Below are positions 60,610 to 64,000 of a DNA stretch of 64,000 nucleotides, in pieces. Location: assembly GCA_037976565.1 (NCBI GenBank), contig CP137686.1:26869828-26933827 (forward strand), written 5' to 3'. The position numbers and the translations under genes are program-made. Every line of letters begins with the position of its first letter. The stretch's first letter is position 1. Below the pieces are notes generated by a model. The model had not been told where the DNA came from. It did no database searches and saw nothing but the letters and a program-made list of their open reading frames with translations. The stretch is from Mesocentrotus franciscanus (Eukaryota > Echinodermata > Echinoidea > Camarodonta > Strongylocentrotidae).

Positions 60610-62520
60610 TGAGGGATTGCGATTTGGCAAACTCTAATCCCTCCTGAAATCTTCTGAATTGAAAAAGAAAAGAAGAAAAGGCTTGTGAATAGGGCATAGA
60701 ATTCAAACCAGATTACAAAAACGAAAAGTATATATTCAAGTCTTTTCATTGTGGGCCAACCCCCTTTTTCTGATCATATTCTATTCAAGCCAACTTCACT
60801 GTGTATCTTTCAATGTTGAGCAATCTTCCTTCTTTGGAAGGTAAATGGGCATGGTGCAGGTTGAAAGAAAAGTTTCTTTGCTTTTGTCAAAGATTTGAAA
60901 GGTCCTCAAGATTGCTTGCCTTTTAAAAAATGTAGCCTTTCCTGCTTTCCCTCTTTGACAAAAAAATGAAGAAAAGTATGATTCATGTCGTTTGCCTTGC
61001 ATATTCACTTGACACGTACTGCAACTTCAAATAAAAGAAGGATAAAAGAATTTATCAAAAGTTGTAAAAATTAAATAATCAAGCTTGGTAATATCCTTGT
61101 CCAAGTTTCTATTAAACAAATGAATCATTTATATTTTTAAAAACTTGACTCTGGAGAATGGAGTTTGAATCTTTTATTTGAGAATAATAAAAACCCTTTG
61201 GTGAATGTTTTACCGGTACTCAGATTCTATGACTATAGTGCTATTATTCTACATACATTGCATTTATAAATTAGATTATGTATTATTAAGCTACATAGTC
61301 TTTCTATTTTTGAATGCATTTCTGACTGAATATGGTTGTGTTGATTAAATTCTAGCTCCCTACCTTCAAAATGATTGTATCATGTAGAGTAAGTGTATCG
61401 TGGCATAGTTGATAATTTGGATGTTTTTTCTTTTTCATTTTCCTTTAATGATTTATTTTCATATACATGAACATGTATACCAAAGGGTACTACTGTATGT
61501 CACGATCATATGGCTTGTCTTTTTGGAGCTACACGTAGAAGGGCGTTTATTCCATGTCATAAAGTAAATGCCCTTACAGCACTCAATATATCATTGGGTA
61601 ATTCATGCATGTTTCTACCGTTTCTCTCTGATTTCCATTCTGTTCTTTCGAAACAAACCACTTCACGTTTCTACTACATAATTTATCAAGATATTCAACA
61701 TGCCCCTTCGTGTACCATGAGCTTGCATACAAATTACATCTTCCAAGATGCCCAATCTGACTATAGTAACAAGGTGCCAGGTTATAGGAGAAAGTTAGAG
61801 GAAGTTTGGGGGGATTACATAGCATTGAGTTAGAGGTAAAAATCCTCCACAGGGATAGAGAAAAGAGGCTTTAGACTTAGCCTTCCAAGGGAACAAAATG
61901 AAAAGGGCTTTGGACGGTCTTACGGAGGTATGGAGAGACTCCAGGAGGACAAGTGGACACAGACAATACTTCACCCTTATCTCTGAACAATATGACAGAG
62001 TAGCAAAGAGGCTTTAGGGTTACGTGAGCTACGGGCACTCCCATTGGTCGATTGGGGGTCACATGGCAGCTTAAAAACTTGAAGGATGCACTAAGTAGAT
62101 TACCAAGGAGTAGTCCAGTAATTCAGTAAGCTATCTGTACCACTGGAAACTTTCAACTGTTTCTTTGCATTCAATTTTTTCCTTTTGAAAGAACTCAACA
62201 TGAGGGTGATTTGTTTCTGGACAAGGCTTGTAACCCCCCCCCCCCCTTCTCCATCCCATTTCCCGTCTTCCAAACCCCAGGGCCTCTTTTAGCTTCCTTT
62301 TGAAAGCGGATTTGGTGCAAGAACCTTCCCTTACGGCTTACCGGTATCATTCCTGTATGGTGGTAAACCCGCGTTGATAGGGGCAGGGGAATTAAAGATG
62401 CATGACTGAGATCTCCATCTGAAATGGTGCTTGACCATCAGTTGTTTTTCAGGAACATATTAGGATTTTTTTTAAACTACAATGTACATGAACTGTGATA
62501 AAAACTACATTGAAGCTTGC
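60610..62520. other. Putative intron DNA, no recognised feature
   Basis: The 61510-61833 reading frame (107 codons) is among the longest N-free ones in the window. It has no recognisable domain and no convincing splice context, so it is not called a gene. A poly-C run lies at about 62234-62246. Confidence 0.45.
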
Positions 62521-63077
62521 TTTTGCAACCACTTTTATGGAAAGACCACATATCAGACATCACATTTGTTGTTTTTGTTCAAAAAAGTGTTTCTCATCGA
62601 AATCTGTATTAAAAAGTACCAGGTACATGTATAACCTGTACAGAAAGGCCTTATAAAGACTGTATTATATCTGTATCCCTCGAGTGGCCTTCGTGTGTAC
62701 ATGTACATACAGGCTGTACATGTACATGTATATGTCAAGTGTGATATCTGAAACAGTAGTGAATTGTTTGTGTTCAACCACAGGAACCAAGTTAGGTGTA
62801 CACGTACTGTACAGACCCTTGCTGAAAATAGCACCGTACTCTCGAGTGGACCAATTTATAAAGTACACATACAATGTATACATGTATCTAGAGAATAGCT
62901 TTTTAGGATATATTATACAGTAATTAGCTTCAGATGTATACAGGATCAATGCTGGGGACTTGTGTGTATTGGTTCCCCCAATTTTTTTTGAAATCATTTT
63001 ATTTCCTCAATTTTTCATAAATTACAACTATGATTTTTTTTAAAGTAAGTTGAATCTTTGATAATAAAATTGTTTGG

Positions 63078-63135
63078 AGCCAGAAGGGTGTTAACTCATG
63101 TACTTTTTAACACAGAGTCAATGCCCTTCTGGCTC
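63078..63135. repeat. 58-bp hairpin (GAGCCAGAAGGG)
   Basis: GAGCCAGAAGGGTGTTAACTC is mirrored by GAGTCAATGCCCTTCTGGCTC around a loop of about 16 bp. The size is compatible with a tiny MITE or a small-RNA hairpin; there is no evidence to choose. Confidence 0.65.
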
Positions 63136-63337
63136 TTGTACTAGGATCCATGTACAGTGTACATGTAGCTTGTACTGTATGCGGGTGAAGTAGAACCTAT
63201 TCATTATTCTCAGAGAGGACAGCGTGAAGCCTGGTTCCTATTGATCTGTCACTCAATACTTTCTAAGAAGGGATTAACAGTTTCCTTTCTCATAGAATAT
63301 ACCTGTATTGTTAACAAACTTCCTTGATGAGATTCTG

Positions 63338-63473
63338 GGGCCAGTTTCTCAAAACAGTCATAAGTCTAAGTTCGTGGACATCCCGTTGAGTCCACGTTGA
63401 AACGTGTGTTAATTCTATAATACTTGTTTCGATGGGATGTCCAGAGACTTATGGCGGTTTCGAGAAACGGTCC
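63338..63473. mobile_element. 136-bp palindromic MITE (GCCAGTTTCTCAAAACAGTC family, complete)
   Basis: GGGCCAGTTTCTCAAAACAGT..CATAAGTCT..GGACATCCC on the left is mirrored by GATGGGATGTCC..AGACTTATGGCGGTTTCGAGAAACGGTCC on the right. The half copies at 23484 and about 31350 belong to the same family. Confidence 0.8.
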
Positions 63474-63633
63474 TCCTGGAGTTGCTGGAATTGTTCATTT
63501 TCATCATAAATTTGAGGGGTTTTTTGTATGTGAGATTGGATCATATACTTGAAGGTCCATATTCATTTTTGGTTTACAAGCACACATTGTATATTTACAT
63601 GTGAAATTGTGCATATTTGTTGCTGGTAAATGT

Positions 63634-63835
63634 AATAATGATGATGTTGATGATGATAAGGAGGATGATGATGATGATGATGATGATGATATTCATGATA
63701 TTAATGATATTAATGATATTAATGATAATAATAATAGTAAGATGAGTATTATAATGATAATGATTATGATCATGATAATGGTAATGATAATAATAATATT
63801 AACAGTAATAAAGACTATGTTTTGATGATGATAAC
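63634..63835. repeat. Compound (GAT)n/(AATGAT)n microsatellite
   Basis: A GATGATGATG block is followed by GATATTAATGATATTAATGAT and then AATAATAATA and ATTATGATCATGATAATG variants. The apparent Asp/Asn/Ile reading frame is produced by the repeat. Confidence 0.93.
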
Positions 63836-63953
63836 GTCGGTTTATTATAGCTCATAATGATTAATAATTTTACATGTAATTCTGGAATGATGAAGGAAAT
63901 CTTAAGTTTTACTAATCTATTTTTTTCTTTCTCTTCTCTTTTCTGTCCTGCAG

Positions 63954-64000
63954 GTCACATCATCAGCCCTTCATACGAACGGTACCAGTAGTTATAGTTT
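63954..64000 (+). CDS. Candidate internal exon starting at a strong 3' splice site, cut by the window end
   Basis: A branch-point-like ACTAAT at 63911-63916 is followed by a nearly uninterrupted pyrimidine tract and CAG ending at 63953. The following 47 nt are open in phase 0 (VTSSALHTNGTSSYS, with an N-G-T glycosylation sequon) and also in phase 2; phase 1 hits a TAG. Phase 0 is what the donor at 44752 would deliver. No family can be assigned from so few residues. If real it implies an intron of up to about 19.2 kb. Confidence 0.45.

Noticed and set aside
61510..61833. 107-codon frame as a gene
   Set aside because: It has no recognisable motif, its hydrophobicity is mixed, and no supporting splice or promoter context was found. 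A frame of this length can occur by chance in 64 kb.
63078..63135. microRNA gene
   Set aside because: The hairpin is the right size, but it looks like a MITE-type inverted repeat and there is no expression or conservation evidence.
63601..63825. Asp/Asn/Ile-rich 74-codon frame
   Set aside because: It is the GAT/AAT microsatellite, with no homology signal.

Overview
This 64 kb window is eukaryotic nuclear DNA from a highly heterozygous animal. It is AT-rich, almost devoid of long open reading frames, and full of inverted-repeat DNA transposons, LINE fragments and satellites. Frequent 'aggcct' and 'acatgtac' words and MITEs beginning with 'tgtttcacaaag' suggest a marine invertebrate deuterostome, most likely an echinoderm such as a sea urchin. 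That placement is inference, because no diagnostic gene was available. No operons, rRNA, tRNA or CRISPR were seen.

Layout. 1-6377 is the right end of one contig, followed by a 500-N gap. 6878-16221 is the left end of the next contig, and its 9814-16173 part is a second, slightly different copy of 1-6377. 16222-44096 is bounded by long inverted repeats (about 0.6-0.7 kb) and a perfect 6-bp direct repeat, GGAATC, so it looks like one giant DNA-transposon insertion. Its interior is a nested stack of other elements: a 562-bp foldback element, a 3.3-kb element with a 9-bp target duplication, LINE 3' fragments, a foldback-like element whose arms are minisatellites, a MITE with tandemly repeated arms, and TTAA-flanked MITEs. 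A second 500-N gap (29071-29570) lies inside it, and again the two contig ends overlap (21734-29070 and 29571-36966). Removing that redundancy, the giant element is about 20.0 kb. No transposase or Polinton-type gene is recognisable in it.

44103-64000 is different in texture: few large insertions, many acatgtac words, small MITEs and two local satellites. At 44633-44752 there is a good candidate first coding exon (signal peptide, then ARCHSTCLS, then a GTGAGT donor). It resembles the start of the anosmin-1 (KAL1) cysteine-rich domain. At 63954 there is a strong 3' splice site followed by sequence open in the compatible phase. The simplest reading is that most of 44.7-64 kb is a very large first intron of a secreted-protein gene on the + strand, with the giant transposon inserted about 0.5 kb upstream of its start codon.

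The main conclusions are therefore two probable false duplications at contig ends, a probable undescribed or at least unusual giant TIR element with GACGAAATT subterminal arrays, and a tentative anosmin-like gene start. All protein assignments here are based on short segments and remain tentative.
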